A stretch of DNA of 64,000 bases from Phaeobacter sp. CECT 5382 (GCF_001457775.1 NZ_CYSG01000002.1:186001-250000), one strand, 5' to 3'. Shown: positions 48,624 to 59,043, counted from the first letter of the stretch. Notes: generated by a model not told the origin, from the sequence alone. Made by a program: numbers and translations.

Positions 48624-49234
48624 TCGATCTGGAGATATCCGAAACCGGGCTCTGGACCGTCACAATCAACCGTCCGGAAAAGGCCAATTCCCTGACCGAA
48701 GCCATGCTGGAAGATCTGGTGGATATCATCACCCGTGCCACCGATGCGCGCGGTTTTATCCTGACTGGCACAGGCAAGGTCTTCAGCGCTGGGGCCGATC
48801 TGGATGAGGCACGCGCAGGTCTTGCGACCTCTACCGTCTGGGAGCGGCTGTCCAAGGCGATGGCAGCGCTGCCTTGCCTGAAGGTAGCAGCGCTCAACGG
48901 GACGTTGGCAGGAGGCGCCAATGGCATGGTGCTGGCCTGTGATATCCGTCTGGCGGTGCCAACGGCGAGGTTCTTTTATCCGGTGATGAAACTTGGCTAT
49001 TTGCCGCAGCCTTCGGATGCCATGCGAATGAGCGCCCTGATCGGCCCGGCTCGTACCAAGATGATCCTGGCAGCGGGGCAAAAGATCGAAGCAGAAGAGG
49101 CCTGCGCCTGGGGCTTGGTCGATCGTCTGATTGCGCCCGAAGATCTGATGGCACAGGCCCGTTTGCTGATGGTGGATGCGCTGGCTGCCAAGCCCGAGAT
49201 TGCAAGCGGTATCCTTGCAATGTGCCGGGGCTAG
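48620..49234 (+). CDS. Short crotonase-family protein (enoyl-CoA hydratase/isomerase-like)
   Basis: A 204 aa crotonase-fold protein, about 50 residues shorter than typical (255-260), because it lacks the C-terminal helical part. The oxyanion segments are FSAGADLDEA and GTLAGGANGMV. Neither hydratase glutamate is present: GGxxE reads GGANG and the PE motif reads VMKLGYLPQ. It may therefore be an isomerase, hydrolase or decarboxylase type, or act in a complex. It overlaps the SDR gene as ATGA, and the VOC gene follows 4 bases on, so one operon is likely. Confidence 0.82.
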   Translation: MIDLEISETGLWTVTINRPEKANSLTEAMLEDLVDIITRATDARGFILTGTGKVFSAGADLDEARAGLATSTVWERLSKAMAALPCLKVAALNGTLAGGANGMVLACDIRLAVPTARFFYPVMKLGYLPQPSDAMRMSALIGPARTKMILAAGQKIEAEEACAWGLVDRLIAPEDLMAQARLLMVDALAAKPEIASGILAMCRG

Positions 49235-49238
49235 TCCT

Positions 49239-49958
49239 TTGAAACGCCTGTCTGGCCTGCATCTTCGTGTCCCCGATCCGGCCGCGCTGGCCGCGTTTTA
49301 TACCGATGTGATGGGCATGCAGGCGCAGCATCTGGGCGATACTTGGCGGGTTGGATACGTTGGTGCCGATGCCGATCTGATCTTGATGCCCAGCCTTGTC
49401 GAGGCCGGTGCTCAGGATTATGTGTCTGCCCGCACAGATCGCTACTGGAAAATTGGCATCTGCCAGCCGGATCTGGATATGGCCTATGACCAGCTTTGTC
49501 GTCGCGGGGTTGCGGTCTCTGCGCCGCGACAATTCCTTGATATTGGCTATATGGCACATCTGACGGACCCGGCGGGCTGTGTCATTGAATTGCTACAGCA
49601 TGATTTTGATGGCACGCGACAGCAGCAGGGGAATACCGATCTGCCGTTGGGTGGTGACGGCCATATTGGCCAGATCACGCTGCGCACAGGCAATATCACC
49701 GCAGAGTTGGCAGCGCATGAGGACATGACCCTTTTGTCTGTGCAGGATGTCGCGGACTATGGGTTTGATCTGTATTTTCTGGCCTACACGGCAGAGCAGC
49801 CGCCAAACCAGGACTTGCGGGCGGTGGAAAATCGCCCCTGGCTCTGGCGGCGGCCCTATACCACTTTGGAATTCCAGCACCTTGCTGGGGCCACGTTTGA
49901 AAAGACGGATGTCTTTGACGGCCTGGAGATCACAGAGAACAGTGCAACGGGCACATAG
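49239..49958 (+). CDS. VOC/glyoxalase-like protein, tandem-domain
   Basis: A protein of about 239 aa with two vicinal-oxygen-chelate-like modules: an N-terminal one with GLHLRVPDPAALAAFYTDVMGM and a C-terminal HIGQITLRTGNITAELAAHED. Family members include extradiol dioxygenases, epimerases and glyoxalases; no specific activity is clear. No ATG exists near the module start, so I use TTG 49239, 4 bases after the upstream stop. An ATG at 49176 would extend it into the crotonase gene. The start is therefore uncertain. Confidence 0.7.
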   Translation: MKRLSGLHLRVPDPAALAAFYTDVMGMQAQHLGDTWRVGYVGADADLILMPSLVEAGAQDYVSARTDRYWKIGICQPDLDMAYDQLCRRGVAVSAPRQFLDIGYMAHLTDPAGCVIELLQHDFDGTRQQQGNTDLPLGGDGHIGQITLRTGNITAELAAHEDMTLLSVQDVADYGFDLYFLAYTAEQPPNQDLRAVENRPWLWRRPYTTLEFQHLAGATFEKTDVFDGLEITENSATGT

Positions 49959-50039
49959 GGGCCTCGTCTTTCTCAATGGGCTCCAGTAAAGGCCCTGCCA
50001 AGAGCCCGTGTCACGGGCATTCGTTAAAAGGGTGACATC

Positions 50040-51224
50040 ATGGACCAGACTTGGGATGCAGTGGTGATTGGTGCAGGCCCTGCAGGGCTAATGGCTGCCG
50101 GTGAGATCGCGCGGGCCGGACATCGTGTTCTGGTCGTCGAAGCCAAGCCGTCGCTGGCGCGCAAGTTTCTGATGGCTGGTAAATCCGGTCTGAACCTCAC
50201 CAAGGACGAGCCTCTGGCGCAGATGATGCCACAGTATGGCAGTGCTGCAGGGGCATTGTTACCGATGATCGAAGCCTTTGATCCGGCAGCCATTCAGGAC
50301 TGGGCCCGTGCGCAGGGCCGCGTGTTGTTCACTGGCTCTACCGGGCGGGTTTTCCCGTCCGAGATGAAGGCATCACCGCTGCTCAGGGCCTGGCTTCTTG
50401 AACTCGAAAACCTGGGCGTGAGCTGGCAACGCCGCTGGCGCTGGACTGGCTGGGATAATGACGCACTCTGCTTTGACACCCCTGAAGGGGTGCAAACCCT
50501 CAACACCCGCGCCACAGTTTTGGCGCTGGGCGGGGCCAGCTGGGCTCGGCTGGGCTCTGATGGGGGCTGGGCAGATATTTTGGCGAGCCGAGGCGTGGAT
50601 CTTGCGCCATTCCAGCCTGCTAACGCGGGACTTCTGGTCAATTGGTCAGATCATATGGCGGCGCAGTTCGGCCAACCTGTCAAAGGGGTGCGCTGGCAGG
50701 CAGGTGAGAGCGCGTCGCGCGGGGAAGCAGTGATCTCCAAACGCGGATTGGAAGGCGGCGGTATTTATTCCATTTGCGCCGCTGTACGCGGTGGGGCGCC
50801 GCTGACAGTGGATCTGCTGCCGGATCTGACCGTTGACGTGGTGGCTAAACGCCTGTCTGTGGCGCGCGGCAAGGCAAGCCTTGCAAACCATATGCGCCGC
50901 ACGCTGAAACTCGGAGCAGCTCGCACGGCGTTGTTGCAGGAATTTGGCCGACCACTGCCGCAGGACCCAAAGCACCTTGCCGATCTGATCAAGGGCCTGC
51001 CGGTGAAATACGCAGACCTGCGCCCGATGGATGAGGCGATTTCGACCGCGGGCGGGGTGATGTGGAGCGCTTTGGATGAGGATCTGATGCTGATGCGAAT
51101 CCCCGGCATGTTCTGCGCCGGTGAGATGCTGGACTGGGAATCGCCAACAGGCGGTTACCTGTTGACGGGCTGTTTTGCCACCGGGCGCTGGGCTGGCCGT
51201 GCAGCGGTGCGCTACCTAGCCTAG
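50040..51224 (+). CDS. HI0933/TIGR03862-type FAD-dependent flavoprotein
   Basis: A 394 aa flavoprotein. The FAD-binding GxGxxG is in VVIGAGPAGLMAAGEIARAG (8-27), followed by RKFLMAGKSGLNLT, the HI0933-family signature, and SSTGRVFPSEMKAS-like text near residues 100-112. The C-terminal end has MLDWESPTGGYLLTGCFATGRWAG. Related to BaiN/YhiN proteins; the reaction is not known. ATG 50040 follows AAAAGGGTGACATC. It is 81 bases after the VOC gene and codirectional, perhaps in one transcript. Confidence 0.88.
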   Translation: MDQTWDAVVIGAGPAGLMAAGEIARAGHRVLVVEAKPSLARKFLMAGKSGLNLTKDEPLAQMMPQYGSAAGALLPMIEAFDPAAIQDWARAQGRVLFTGSTGRVFPSEMKASPLLRAWLLELENLGVSWQRRWRWTGWDNDALCFDTPEGVQTLNTRATVLALGGASWARLGSDGGWADILASRGVDLAPFQPANAGLLVNWSDHMAAQFGQPVKGVRWQAGESASRGEAVISKRGLEGGGIYSICAAVRGGAPLTVDLLPDLTVDVVAKRLSVARGKASLANHMRRTLKLGAARTALLQEFGRPLPQDPKHLADLIKGLPVKYADLRPMDEAISTAGGVMWSALDEDLMLMRIPGMFCAGEMLDWESPTGGYLLTGCFATGRWAGRAAVRYLA

Positions 51225-51261
51225 ACTGCACTTTGGCTAGGTTTTTATTTGGCCAGCGTCT

Positions 51262-51852
51262 TTATTTGGCTTGCGCTGCGGTCCGTTTGTAAGCCTCGCG
51301 TGCTCGCATGGCTTTACTGTAGTCCAGAACGGCTTGGCTTTCGATCGGGAATTTGGCGCTGAAAGCCCAGTTCAGGCAGTGCGTGAAGACGATATCGGCA
51401 ATGCTAAAGTCCTCTCCCATCAGATAGGGGCCTTTGATGCGGCTCTCGATCCGGGCCAGGTTGCGGGCAAACTCCCACTTCAGGCTGTCTTTTACCTCTG
51501 GCACGCGCTTGTCTTCGGGCAGGGCAAAGCTGTGACGCGCAGCCGTCCAAAGCAGGGCGTCCAGCTCATCCAGGCAGAGCTGGGTCATGGCATCCTGACG
51601 GGCGCGGGCCAGAGTGCCGGCCGGGGCGGTCAGTTGACCGTGTTTATCTGCCAGATAGGTAATGATGGCGGTCGAATCGGTGATCGTCTCCCCATCGTCC
51701 TGAAACACTGGCACCTTGCCGGATGCATTCAGTGCCACGACCTCGGGGCTCTGCGGCATCGCCGGGTTCAGTTCATAGGGCTGGCCCAGTTCTTCGAGTG
51801 TCCAGAGCACGCGAAAGGTGCGCGTCATTGGTTTGCCGATAACAGTATACAT
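51262..51852 (-). CDS. Glutathione S-transferase family protein
   Basis: A 196 aa cytosolic GST. The N-terminal thioredoxin-fold domain has YTVIGKPMTRTFRVLWTLEELG, KVPVFQDDGETITDSTAIITYLA (cis-Pro and the glutathione-binding Asp-Ser pair); the C-terminal helical domain has GPYLMGEDFSIADIVFTHCLNWA with the usual N-capping motif. Length is slightly short but normal for bacterial GSTs. ATG 51852 follows GGGAGAAAAACC. It is convergent with the flavoprotein and stands apart from holA by 120 bases. Confidence 0.9.
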   Translation of the reverse strand: MYTVIGKPMTRTFRVLWTLEELGQPYELNPAMPQSPEVVALNASGKVPVFQDDGETITDSTAIITYLADKHGQLTAPAGTLARARQDAMTQLCLDELDALLWTAARHSFALPEDKRVPEVKDSLKWEFARNLARIESRIKGPYLMGEDFSIADIVFTHCLNWAFSAKFPIESQAVLDYSKAMRAREAYKRTAAQAK

Positions 51853-51972
51853 GAGGTTTTTCTCCCTGATCTTTGTTGCCCGCCAAGATGCCGGGGCAGC
51901 GGCGCAGGTCAAGAGAGGATCGTCGCGAAACAACACGTCGAGACCGCATCGCCAGACCGCAAAGGCGCTGCG

Positions 51973-53001
51973 TCAGCGTGCGCGGCCCAACATGGCCAGA
52001 CGGATCAGGGCGCGTTCCATCAGCGCCAGTGCAGGCGCTGTCTGCCCGGCCGAGCGCAGCAAAAGGTCGGTATCGGTCAGAATTGTCAGGGCGCGTTGTA
52101 GACGATCCGCCCCCCAGTTTTGCGCCTGACGCTGCACCCGGTCGCGACGTTTGCCATAAAGCGGCGGGCGCAGACGGCCAATGCCCTGCGCTGCCCCGCC
52201 GGGATCTGCCGCAACCGTGTAAAGCGTGCGAAAATGCCGGGTGGCGCCAATACACAGTGTCACCGCATTGGTGCCCTGCGCTTGCAGGCGGCTGATCAGC
52301 GGGCCAATTTCGGGAGTGCGCCCCTCGGCCACCACATTGAGCACATCATCCAGCGCAGCTTCGGTGGATTGTGGGGCAACGGCCTGAATATCCTCGAGAC
52401 TGAGCGGTTCGTTATCGCCGTATTTATACAGCGACAGCTTTTCGATCATGCGGGAAAAATCGCCGGGGCCAATGTCATTGGCAATATCCGTCAGCGCCGA
52501 CATGCTGTCACCCGGTACATCGCGAATCTTTGCTTCGCCAAGGATCCGTTCGATTTCGGCGCGCGATGGCGGATCATCGTAGATCCCGGTCGCATAGGCA
52601 TTAGAGTGGGCCTCAAAGCCTTTGCGCAGCTTAGATGTTGCCTTCAGCTGGCCTGCGGTGACCACGATCTGCGCGTCCCCTGGCTGCCATTCTTCAAGTG
52701 CTGCCAGAATCGCCGGGGCGGCGGTGTCATTAGCCTCTTCGACAAAGACGGCGCGCGGGCCGGGAAAAAAACCGACGGCTTTTACAGCGTCCAACAGCTG
52801 AGCGGGATCTTTGCGCAGCTCTGATCCGGGCATGCGCGACAGGCGCATTTCCTCGTCCGCTTCGGGGCCCAGCAGCGCGGCCAGCATCTGCTGGCGCTTC
52901 AGGGCAACGCGCATGGCATCGCCGCCATAGATCAACAATCCGGTTTTTTTCGGATCTGGCCGGGCGCAATAGCCTTCGGCGTCGCGTGGTGACAGCTTCA
53001 T
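51973..53001 (-). CDS. holA: DNA polymerase III subunit delta HolA
   Basis: A 342 aa clamp-loader subunit that opens the beta clamp. It has the AAA+-like non-ATPase fold: LSPRDAEGYCARPDPKKTGLLIYGGDAMRVALKRQQML at the start, then VFVEEANDTAAPAILAAL and the C-terminal collar ending LALMERALIRLAMLGRAR. The wording matches alphaproteobacterial HolA. It overlaps lptE by four bases (ATGA) and is last in the leuS-lptE-holA operon, an order widely kept in proteobacteria. Confidence 0.93.
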   Translation of the reverse strand: MKLSPRDAEGYCARPDPKKTGLLIYGGDAMRVALKRQQMLAALLGPEADEEMRLSRMPGSELRKDPAQLLDAVKAVGFFPGPRAVFVEEANDTAAPAILAALEEWQPGDAQIVVTAGQLKATSKLRKGFEAHSNAYATGIYDDPPSRAEIERILGEAKIRDVPGDSMSALTDIANDIGPGDFSRMIEKLSLYKYGDNEPLSLEDIQAVAPQSTEAALDDVLNVVAEGRTPEIGPLISRLQAQGTNAVTLCIGATRHFRTLYTVAADPGGAAQGIGRLRPPLYGKRRDRVQRQAQNWGADRLQRALTILTDTDLLLRSAGQTAPALALMERALIRLAMLGRAR

Positions 53002-53561
53002 TCGACAGGTGCAGTTGTGACGGGTGCGACAGCAAGATCCGCCGTGGCCAGGATGCGCGACGTGATCTGGTCCGCAAGAATTCCCATCAGCCTTTCATAG
53101 GCATCGCGTTCACCTGCCAATGTCTCAACAGTAGATCCGGTGGCAGAATAGCCAGTAAAATTGGTCTCGGTGCCGCTAGAGACAATCACACCATCAGAGA
53201 GACGCGTCAGGCTATAGCCAGCTTTGCCAATGATCGAATAGCGGGTGATATCGTTGCCTGCAGTGATCGCCTGCCCTTCTTGGCGGGTGGCCAGTGTCAG
53301 CCCAAGATCGTAGTCGCCAGAACTGTTGCGGCCCAGCCGCTCTTCGAGATCGCGGACCAGGAAATAGGCGTTGGACTCTCCGGTCGAATCCACCTGCTCA
53401 GGCACCTGAATGCTGACCTGACCATAAAGTGCCGTGCCGCCGCCCCCCGGTGCGTAGACCGGGGTGAAGCCACAGCCGCTGATCACGCCAAGCGTGAAGG
53501 TGCCGACCACCACGGAGGCAGTCAGGCACAGACGCCGCAGAGAGCGGTTAAGCAACGACAT
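52998..53561 (-). CDS. lptE: LPS-assembly lipoprotein LptE
   Basis: A 187 aa outer-membrane lipoprotein that plugs LptD during lipopolysaccharide insertion. A signal helix (about 12-29) leads to the lipobox with Cys30 (GVISGCGF, then TPVYAPG), and the body has [25 protein letters not shown], a typical LptE segment. It overlaps leuS by 14 bases and holA by four, in the conserved leuS-lptE-holA order. LptD is not in the window. Confidence 0.92.
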   Translation of the reverse strand: MSLLNRSLRRLCLTASVVVGTFTLGVISGCGFTPVYAPGGGGTALYGQVSIQVPEQVDSTGESNAYFLVRDLEERLGRNSSGDYDLGLTLATRQEGQAITAGNDITRYSIIGKAGYSLTRLSDGVIVSSGTETNFTGYSATGSTVETLAGERDAYERLMGILADQITSRILATADLAVAPVTTAPVE

Positions 53562-56115
53562 TGACGATTCGACCGGGCACCACGATCACCTTTTTCGGGG
53601 CGCCGCCATTCAGCGCCTTTTGCACAGCTTCGTGTGCCAGGGCGATTTTTTCAACCTCTGCCTTGTCGAGATCGGCAGCGACGCTGATCTCTCCACGGCG
53701 TTTGCCGTTGATCTGGATCGGCAGGGTGATCGTATCCTCGACCAGCATCGCCTCGTCCGCGACCGGCCAGGGAGCGGTTGCGATCAGGCCTTCGCCGCCC
53801 TGATATGCCCAAATGTCCTCGGCCAGATGCGGTGTCATTGGTGACATGAGTTGTGCGAGGGTCATGATTGCCTGCTTTTGTGCTGCCTGACCTGCCTTGG
53901 ATTTCGCCAGTATGCTGGTGAACCCGTAAAGCCGCGCGATTGAGGCGTTGAAGCCAAAGCTTTCCACACCCAGTGTCACATCGCGAATGGCTTTGTGCAT
54001 TTCGCGCAGCAGTTCTTCGTCGCCTTCACCTGCGGCACCCGGTTCCATCGCGCCGATCTTGTCGCAGAGGTTCCAGACCCGGTTGAGGTGCTTATAGGCG
54101 GCCTCGGCACCCGAGGCGGTCCATTCCACATCCCGTTCGGGAGGCGAATCAGACAGGACAAACCAACGCGCGGTATCGGCCCCAAAGGCAGAAATGATCG
54201 ACAGCGGATCCACTACATTGTTCTTCGATTTCGACATCTTGGCCGAAGGCACCACAGTCACCTCGGCGCCGCCCTCCTTGAGGAAGGCCTTGCCGTCGCG
54301 CAGCTCGACCTCTTCGGGGTAGTGGTAGACCGGGCGGCCATTGTCGCCTGTGGTTTGATAGATTGCATGGGTCACCATGCCCTGGGTGAACAGCGCGTCA
54401 AAGGGCTCTTCGCAGCCATCGGGCAGGTGGCCGCAGATCTTCATCGCACGCGAGAAGAAACGGGCATAAAGCAGGTGCAGAATCGCATGTTCCACGCCGC
54501 CAATATATTGATCCACATTCATCCAGTATTCTGCCTCAGCCAGGATGGTGGGGGTTTTGGCATGTGGCGCGGTAAAACGGGTGAAATACCAGGAGGAATC
54601 CACAAAGGTATCCATCGTGTCGGTCTCGCGCTGGGCAGGTTTGCCACAGGCGGGGCAGGCGCAGTTGCGCCAGCTGGGGTGACGGTCCAGCGGGTTGCCG
54701 GGCACCGAGAAATCAATCGCTGTGCCGTCTTCGTCATAGGGCAGGGCGATGGGCAGGTTCTCTTTCTTTTCTGGAACCACGCCGCAGTCCTCGCAGTGAA
54801 CAACCGGGATGGGGCAGCCCCAATAGCGCTGACGGGACAGACCCCAGTCGCGCAGGCGGTACTTGGTGACGCCTTCGCCCCACCCAGCATTTTCAGCATA
54901 ATCAACGGTGGCGTTGATCGCCTCTTCACCGGTGGCCTCGGTGAGGCCAGCAAAATGGTCAACCCAGCGCACTTTTTCTGATTTGGCAGGCACCAGGGCC
55001 TCACCGGCGACGGGAGTGCCGTCCTCAGGCATGTAAAATGCGTTAAGGACCGGCAGGTCGTATTTGCGGCAGAAATCGAGATCGCGCTGATCATGCGCGG
55101 GGCAGGCAAAGACCGCGCCGGTGCCATAATCCATCAGGATAAAATTAGCGATCCAGACGGGCAGCTCCCAATCGGGGTTGAGCGGGTGTTTGACCTTAAT
55201 TCCAGTGTCATAGCCGAGCTTTTCAGCCGTCTCGATGGCCTCTTCGGTGGTGCCACCCTTGCGGCACTCGGCGACAAACTCTGCCACTTCAGGCGAGTTG
55301 GCCTCGAGTTCTTTGGCGATGGGGTGATCCGGTGAGATGCCAACAAAAGATGCGCCATTCAGCGTGTCGGGGCGGGTGGTGTAAACATCGATTGCCGCGC
55401 CACCATCGGTGCGTTCAAAGCCAAATTGTAGGCCGCGAGATTTCCCGATCCAGTTTTCCTGCATCAGGCGCACCTTGGCAGGCCAGTTGTGCAACCCGTC
55501 CAGCCCCGAGAGCAGCTCTTCGGAATAGTCAGAGATCTTGAAGAACCACTGCGTCAGCTCGCGCCGTTCAACCAGAGCGCCAGAGCGCCAGCCACGTCCG
55601 CCTTCGACCTGTTCATTGGCAAGAACGGTCATATCGACCGGATCCCAGTTCACCACGGCGTTTTTGCGATAGACCAGCCCCTTGTCGAGAAAGTCGAGGA
55701 ACAGCGCCTGCTGCTGGCCATAGTAGTCTTCGTCGCAGGTGGCGAATTCGCGCGACCAGTCCAGCGAGAGCCCCAGCGGCTTCATCTGCTCTTTCATCGC
55801 GTCGATATTGGCGTAGGTCCAGTCTTTTGGGTGCCCACCCGATGCCATGGCGGCGTTTTCTGCTGGCATCCCAAAGGCATCCCAGCCCATCGGGTGCAGC
55901 ACGTTGTGGTCAGTCGACATTTTGTAGCGTGCCACCACGTCACCCATGGTGTAGTTGCGCACATGGCCCATGTGCAGCTTCCCCGATGGATAGGGGAACA
56001 TCTCGAGCACATAGTATTTTTCTTTGCCAGGCGTGCGCTTGGCTTCAAAAATACCGGCCTCGTTCCAGGCCTTTTGCCATTTTGCTTCGATTTCGGTGGC
56101 AGCGTAGCGCGACAT
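53548..56115 (-). CDS. leuS: Leucyl-tRNA synthetase
   Basis: An 855 aa class Ia synthetase that charges tRNA-Leu. The HIGH-type motif is HMGH (48-51) in [14 protein letters not shown], the KMSKS loop is [13 protein letters not shown], and the editing domain has [21 protein letters not shown] zinc-type cysteine set occurs in [11 protein letters not shown] and CACPACGKP. The frame is open far upstream, but ATG 56115 follows TAAAGGACCAGT and gives the standard N-terminus [14 protein letters not shown]. First gene of leuS-lptE-holA. Confidence 0.97.
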   Translation of the reverse strand: MSRYAATEIEAKWQKAWNEAGIFEAKRTPGKEKYYVLEMFPYPSGKLHMGHVRNYTMGDVVARYKMSTDHNVLHPMGWDAFGMPAENAAMASGGHPKDWTYANIDAMKEQMKPLGLSLDWSREFATCDEDYYGQQQALFLDFLDKGLVYRKNAVVNWDPVDMTVLANEQVEGGRGWRSGALVERRELTQWFFKISDYSEELLSGLDGLHNWPAKVRLMQENWIGKSRGLQFGFERTDGGAAIDVYTTRPDTLNGASFVGISPDHPIAKELEANSPEVAEFVAECRKGGTTEEAIETAEKLGYDTGIKVKHPLNPDWELPVWIANFILMDYGTGAVFACPAHDQRDLDFCRKYDLPVLNAFYMPEDGTPVAGEALVPAKSEKVRWVDHFAGLTEATGEEAINATVDYAENAGWGEGVTKYRLRDWGLSRQRYWGCPIPVVHCEDCGVVPEKKENLPIALPYDEDGTAIDFSVPGNPLDRHPSWRNCACPACGKPAQRETDTMDTFVDSSWYFTRFTAPHAKTPTILAEAEYWMNVDQYIGGVEHAILHLLYARFFSRAMKICGHLPDGCEEPFDALFTQGMVTHAIYQTTGDNGRPVYHYPEEVELRDGKAFLKEGGAEVTVVPSAKMSKSKNNVVDPLSIISAFGADTARWFVLSDSPPERDVEWTASGAEAAYKHLNRVWNLCDKIGAMEPGAAGEGDEELLREMHKAIRDVTLGVESFGFNASIARLYGFTSILAKSKAGQAAQKQAIMTLAQLMSPMTPHLAEDIWAYQGGEGLIATAPWPVADEAMLVEDTITLPIQINGKRRGEISVAADLDKAEVEKIALAHEAVQKALNGGAPKKVIVVPGRIVNVVA

Positions 56116-56203
56116 CACGACTGGTCCTTTAAGAATGAAAACGCCGGGTGGTGACCCGGCGCATGTATTATTGTTGTTTTTATCTCTGTGCCAGAGCCGG
56201 GTG

Positions 56204-56692
56204 TCAGAGGTTCTTGTCGGCGATGCGCAGCTGGCGCGCGCGCGACAGGATCGCGTCTTCGACTGCGCGGGTGGTCGAAGCACTGACCGCGCGGCCACCC
56301 TTGGTCTGCAAAGAAACATTGAGCGAGCGGGCATCCAGTGCCGGATCCTTGATATGGACCGTCGCGCGATAGGCACGATTACTGCCGGGAGGGGTTCCGT
56401 AACCGGTGGAGATCACACCGGTGAAAGGGTCAACCGACTGCACCGGCAGAAACTCCAGCACATCCAAGCTGGCGTTCCACAGATAACGGTTCACCTGAAC
56501 CTTTTGATCGGGTGTGCCGCCAAACAGATCCCAGAACGAAGACTTGTCGCTTTTTGCGCTGTCGATATCATTGTTGAACTCACGCGGCGCCTGTCCTGTC
56601 GGTGAAACCCGGCCTTCCTGATTGCCACAGGCCGTTACGCCAAAGCACAAAGCGCCTAACAAGGTTGCTTGAAAGAATTTTTGCAGTTCCAT
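56204..56692 (-). CDS. DUF3576 lipoprotein
   Basis: A 162 aa protein with a hydrophobic N-terminus and lipobox-like GVTACGN (Cys near residue 22). The body ([53 protein letters not shown]) is the DUF3576 family found in alphaproteobacteria, whose function is unknown. ATG 56692 gives a proper signal peptide ([19 protein letters not shown]); an extension upstream is open but lacks support. It precedes leuS by 88 bases in the same direction, so may be cotranscribed. Confidence 0.87.
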   Translation of the reverse strand: MELQKFFQATLLGALCFGVTACGNQEGRVSPTGQAPREFNNDIDSAKSDKSSFWDLFGGTPDQKVQVNRYLWNASLDVLEFLPVQSVDPFTGVISTGYGTPPGSNRAYRATVHIKDPALDARSLNVSLQTKGGRAVSASTTRAVEDAILSRARQLRIADKNL

Positions 56693-57104
56693 AGCCGCTC
56701 CCGAACCCAAAGTCTTGCCGCACTCCTACCGTATCGGCGGGCAGCGGGGCAAGGGCTTTAGCTGCAAGAGGCGGCATCCTGCGAATCGAGGTGCTCCCAC
56801 AGTTATATATGGGTCACAGCCGATTGAAGGGATTCTTGGCGGGACCTTTCCGGGCCGGGGGCGTCATTTTGCGCTGCCTTAAAGTAGCGGCAGGTTAAGG
56901 AATTGAGGGTATTGGGCGGCCTTTAGCCGGTTGGGGCCGGGTTGGGGCATAAGACTGTGGCAAAGCTGCACCATCCCGAAGTGCAATGCTGCGCGCTCTG
57001 TGGGGCGCTCTTGCCAAAATGGGGGGGAAAAAGCGAAACCCCTTGTCATACCCACACCGGATTCCCCGGTTTGGGCATCAGAATTGAAAACCGAGGGAAA
57101 AACG
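56693..57104 (+). promoter_or_regulatory. Porin upstream region
   Basis: This 412-base gap holds the promoters of the DUF3576 gene (minus) and the porin (plus). A plus-strand frame opens at 56931 in phase with the porin, but the text before 57105 is not signal-peptide-like, so I treat it as untranslated leader. GAGGGAAA at 57093-57100 is the ribosome-binding site. No firm promoter or operator found. Confidence 0.4.
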
Positions 57105-58199
57105 ATGAAAAAGGTTCTCTTCGCGACCACCGCGCTGATCGCAACCGCTGGTATGGCCGCAGCCGAAGTCAGCATGTCCGGTTATGGCCGCTTCGGTCTG
57201 GACTACAACTCCGCAAACGGCGACGCCATCAATGCCGATGGTTCTGCCAATGCAGGTGGTGTTTCGGAAACCAACATCACCAGCCGTCTGCGTCTGCAGT
57301 TCGACATGTCCACCGAAGCAGACAACGGTGTTGGCTTCAACGCACGTTACCGTGCCCAGGCTGAAAGCCGTGACGGCGTTGCCGGCACCGGCGCATTCAA
57401 CGGCGCACGTTTTGGCGTGACCTATGGCGGTCTTGCTGTCAACGTTGGCAACATCATCGGTGCAGTTGAAAACACACCTGGTCTGTACGTGACTGGCGCC
57501 CGTTCGGCTGGTACTGGCATCGACGGCATGGGCTTCCACTCCCTGGCCATCAAATCTTCCAGCGCACTTGGCGTTGTTGGCACTCGCTTCAACTGGGATG
57601 CATATTCCTCCGCAGGTGCTGGTTCCAACGGTATCGAAGCTCTGTACTCCACAGGCGGCTTCACCGGTCACATCTCCTACAGCCAGCGTAACGGTGGTGC
57701 CGTTGTTGGTGACGCAGGTGGCGAACAGCGCACCGCAGTCATGGTGACCTACTCGTTCTCCGATTACTATGTGGCTGCCTCTTACCAGGCGACTGACAAC
57801 TCGGCGACCATCACCACCACGAACGGTACCGTACTTGACCCCAACGACGGCCTGTACCTGCTGACCGCTGGCGGTGACTTCGGTGCATTCGGTGCAAAAC
57901 TGGCCTACGGTTCCACCGATGTTGCTGACTCGGTTACTCTCGAAGGTAACATGGACATCGGCGCAGCTTCGAACATCGTTGTTTGGGTCAACAGCACCGA
58001 CGTTGACGCAAACCTGATGGCAGATACTACTGTTACTGGTGCAACCACTATTGGTGCAAACGCGACTGCAAGCGACGGCACCTCCTTCGGCATCAACTAC
58101 CAGTACGACCTGGGTGGCGGCGCTACCTTCGTTGCTGGCTATGTTGACGAAGCCGACGACGACAACCAGTTCCAGGCTGGTGTATACTTCAGCTTCTAA
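57105..58199 (+). CDS. Outer-membrane porin
   Basis: A 364 aa outer-membrane beta-barrel, of the alphaproteobacterial porin family (OmpA-signal, Rhodobacter-type trimeric porins). The signal peptide is MKKVLFATTALIATAGMAAA, cleaved before EVSMSGYGRFGLDY. Alternating hydrophobic strands fill the body, and the last residue is Phe (GVYFSF), the sorting signal for the barrel assembly machinery. Codons are unusually C/T-ending and uniform (GGT, GCA, AAC), as expected for a highly expressed gene. It ends at a strong terminator. Confidence 0.93.
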   Translation: MKKVLFATTALIATAGMAAAEVSMSGYGRFGLDYNSANGDAINADGSANAGGVSETNITSRLRLQFDMSTEADNGVGFNARYRAQAESRDGVAGTGAFNGARFGVTYGGLAVNVGNIIGAVENTPGLYVTGARSAGTGIDGMGFHSLAIKSSSALGVVGTRFNWDAYSSAGAGSNGIEALYSTGGFTGHISYSQRNGGAVVGDAGGEQRTAVMVTYSFSDYYVAASYQATDNSATITTTNGTVLDPNDGLYLLTAGGDFGAFGAKLAYGSTDVADSVTLEGNMDIGAASNIVVWVNSTDVDANLMADTTVTGATTIGANATASDGTSFGINYQYDLGGGATFVAGYVDEADDDNQFQAGVYFSF

Positions 58200-58225
58200 G
58201 CTGAAATACGCTTAGCGTGAATTGG

Positions 58226-58260
58226 GGGCGGGCTCTGCAAAGAGCTCGCCCTTTTCTTTT
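58226..58260 (+). terminator. Intrinsic terminator after porin
   Basis: GGGCGGGCTCT-GCAA-AGAGCTCGCCC pairs with one wobble and is followed by TTTTCTTTT. Confidence 0.8.
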
Positions 58261-58320
58261 GTCTCTTAACATCTGTGCGCAAACAGTGTTTTTCTGACCT
58301 CGAAATCAAAGAGGCCTGAT

Positions 58321-58980
58321 ATGTCGCTGCAAGATATCAAAACCCGCATTGCCACCGCCGAAGCCAAAGCCGGGCGCTCGGCTGGTTCCGTACAGCTGAT
58401 TGCGGTGTCGAAGGTGCAACCCAACGCGCGTGTCGCCGCGATTCTGGACGAAGGGCAGCGCTGCTTTGGCGAGAATCGTGTTCAGGAAGCCCTGGGCAAA
58501 TGGCCGGATTTTGCCAAACACTATGATGGTCTGGATCTGCATTTGATTGGCCCCTTGCAAAGCAACAAGGCGCGCCAGGCGATGGAGCTGTTCAACGCCA
58601 TTCACACGCTGGACCGTTTGAAACTCGCCAAAAGCATCGCAAGGCTGGCACAGGAGCTGGGCAAATGCCCGGATCTGTTCATTCAGGTCAATACTGGGGC
58701 CGAGCCGCAAAAGGCAGGTGTCCTGCCCGGCGAGGCGGATGATTTCATCGCCGAGTGTCGCGCGCTGGACTTGCCGATCAAGGGCCTGATGTGCATCCCG
58801 CCGGTTGAAGGATCCGCCGCCGATCATTTCACCCAATTGGCCGCGATTGCAGAGCGCAACGACCTGACTGGTCTGTCGATGGGGATGAGCGGTGATTTTG
58901 AGGTGGCGATTGCCCATGGTGCTACTCATGTACGCGTAGGGTCTGCCATTTTTGGTGCACGCGCCTATGCCGAAACCTAA
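58321..58980 (+). CDS. YggS family PLP homeostasis protein
   Basis: A 219 aa PLP-binding protein of the PLPHP (YggS/PROSC) family, which buffers free pyridoxal phosphate and has no known catalysis. The cofactor lysine is Lys31 in LIAVSKVQPN; FGENRVQEAL, HLIGPLQSNKA, IQVNTGAEPQKAGV, GLMCIPP, GLSMGMSGDFEVAIAHGATHVRVGSAIFG follow in order. Length is normal. It stands alone after the porin terminator and is convergent with the L,D-transpeptidase gene. Confidence 0.94.
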   Translation: MSLQDIKTRIATAEAKAGRSAGSVQLIAVSKVQPNARVAAILDEGQRCFGENRVQEALGKWPDFAKHYDGLDLHLIGPLQSNKARQAMELFNAIHTLDRLKLAKSIARLAQELGKCPDLFIQVNTGAEPQKAGVLPGEADDFIAECRALDLPIKGLMCIPPVEGSAADHFTQLAAIAERNDLTGLSMGMSGDFEVAIAHGATHVRVGSAIFGARAYAET

Positions 58981-59043
58981 TCAGATCCGCTTGTAAGCAA
59001 ATGAATTGGGCCACAGATCGATCTGGCTTGGCCCAGCTCGGTA

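Noticed and set aside
56931-57104. N-terminal extension of the porin
   Set aside because: The extended text has no signal-peptide character, whereas ATG 57105 opens a textbook one with a ribosome site.
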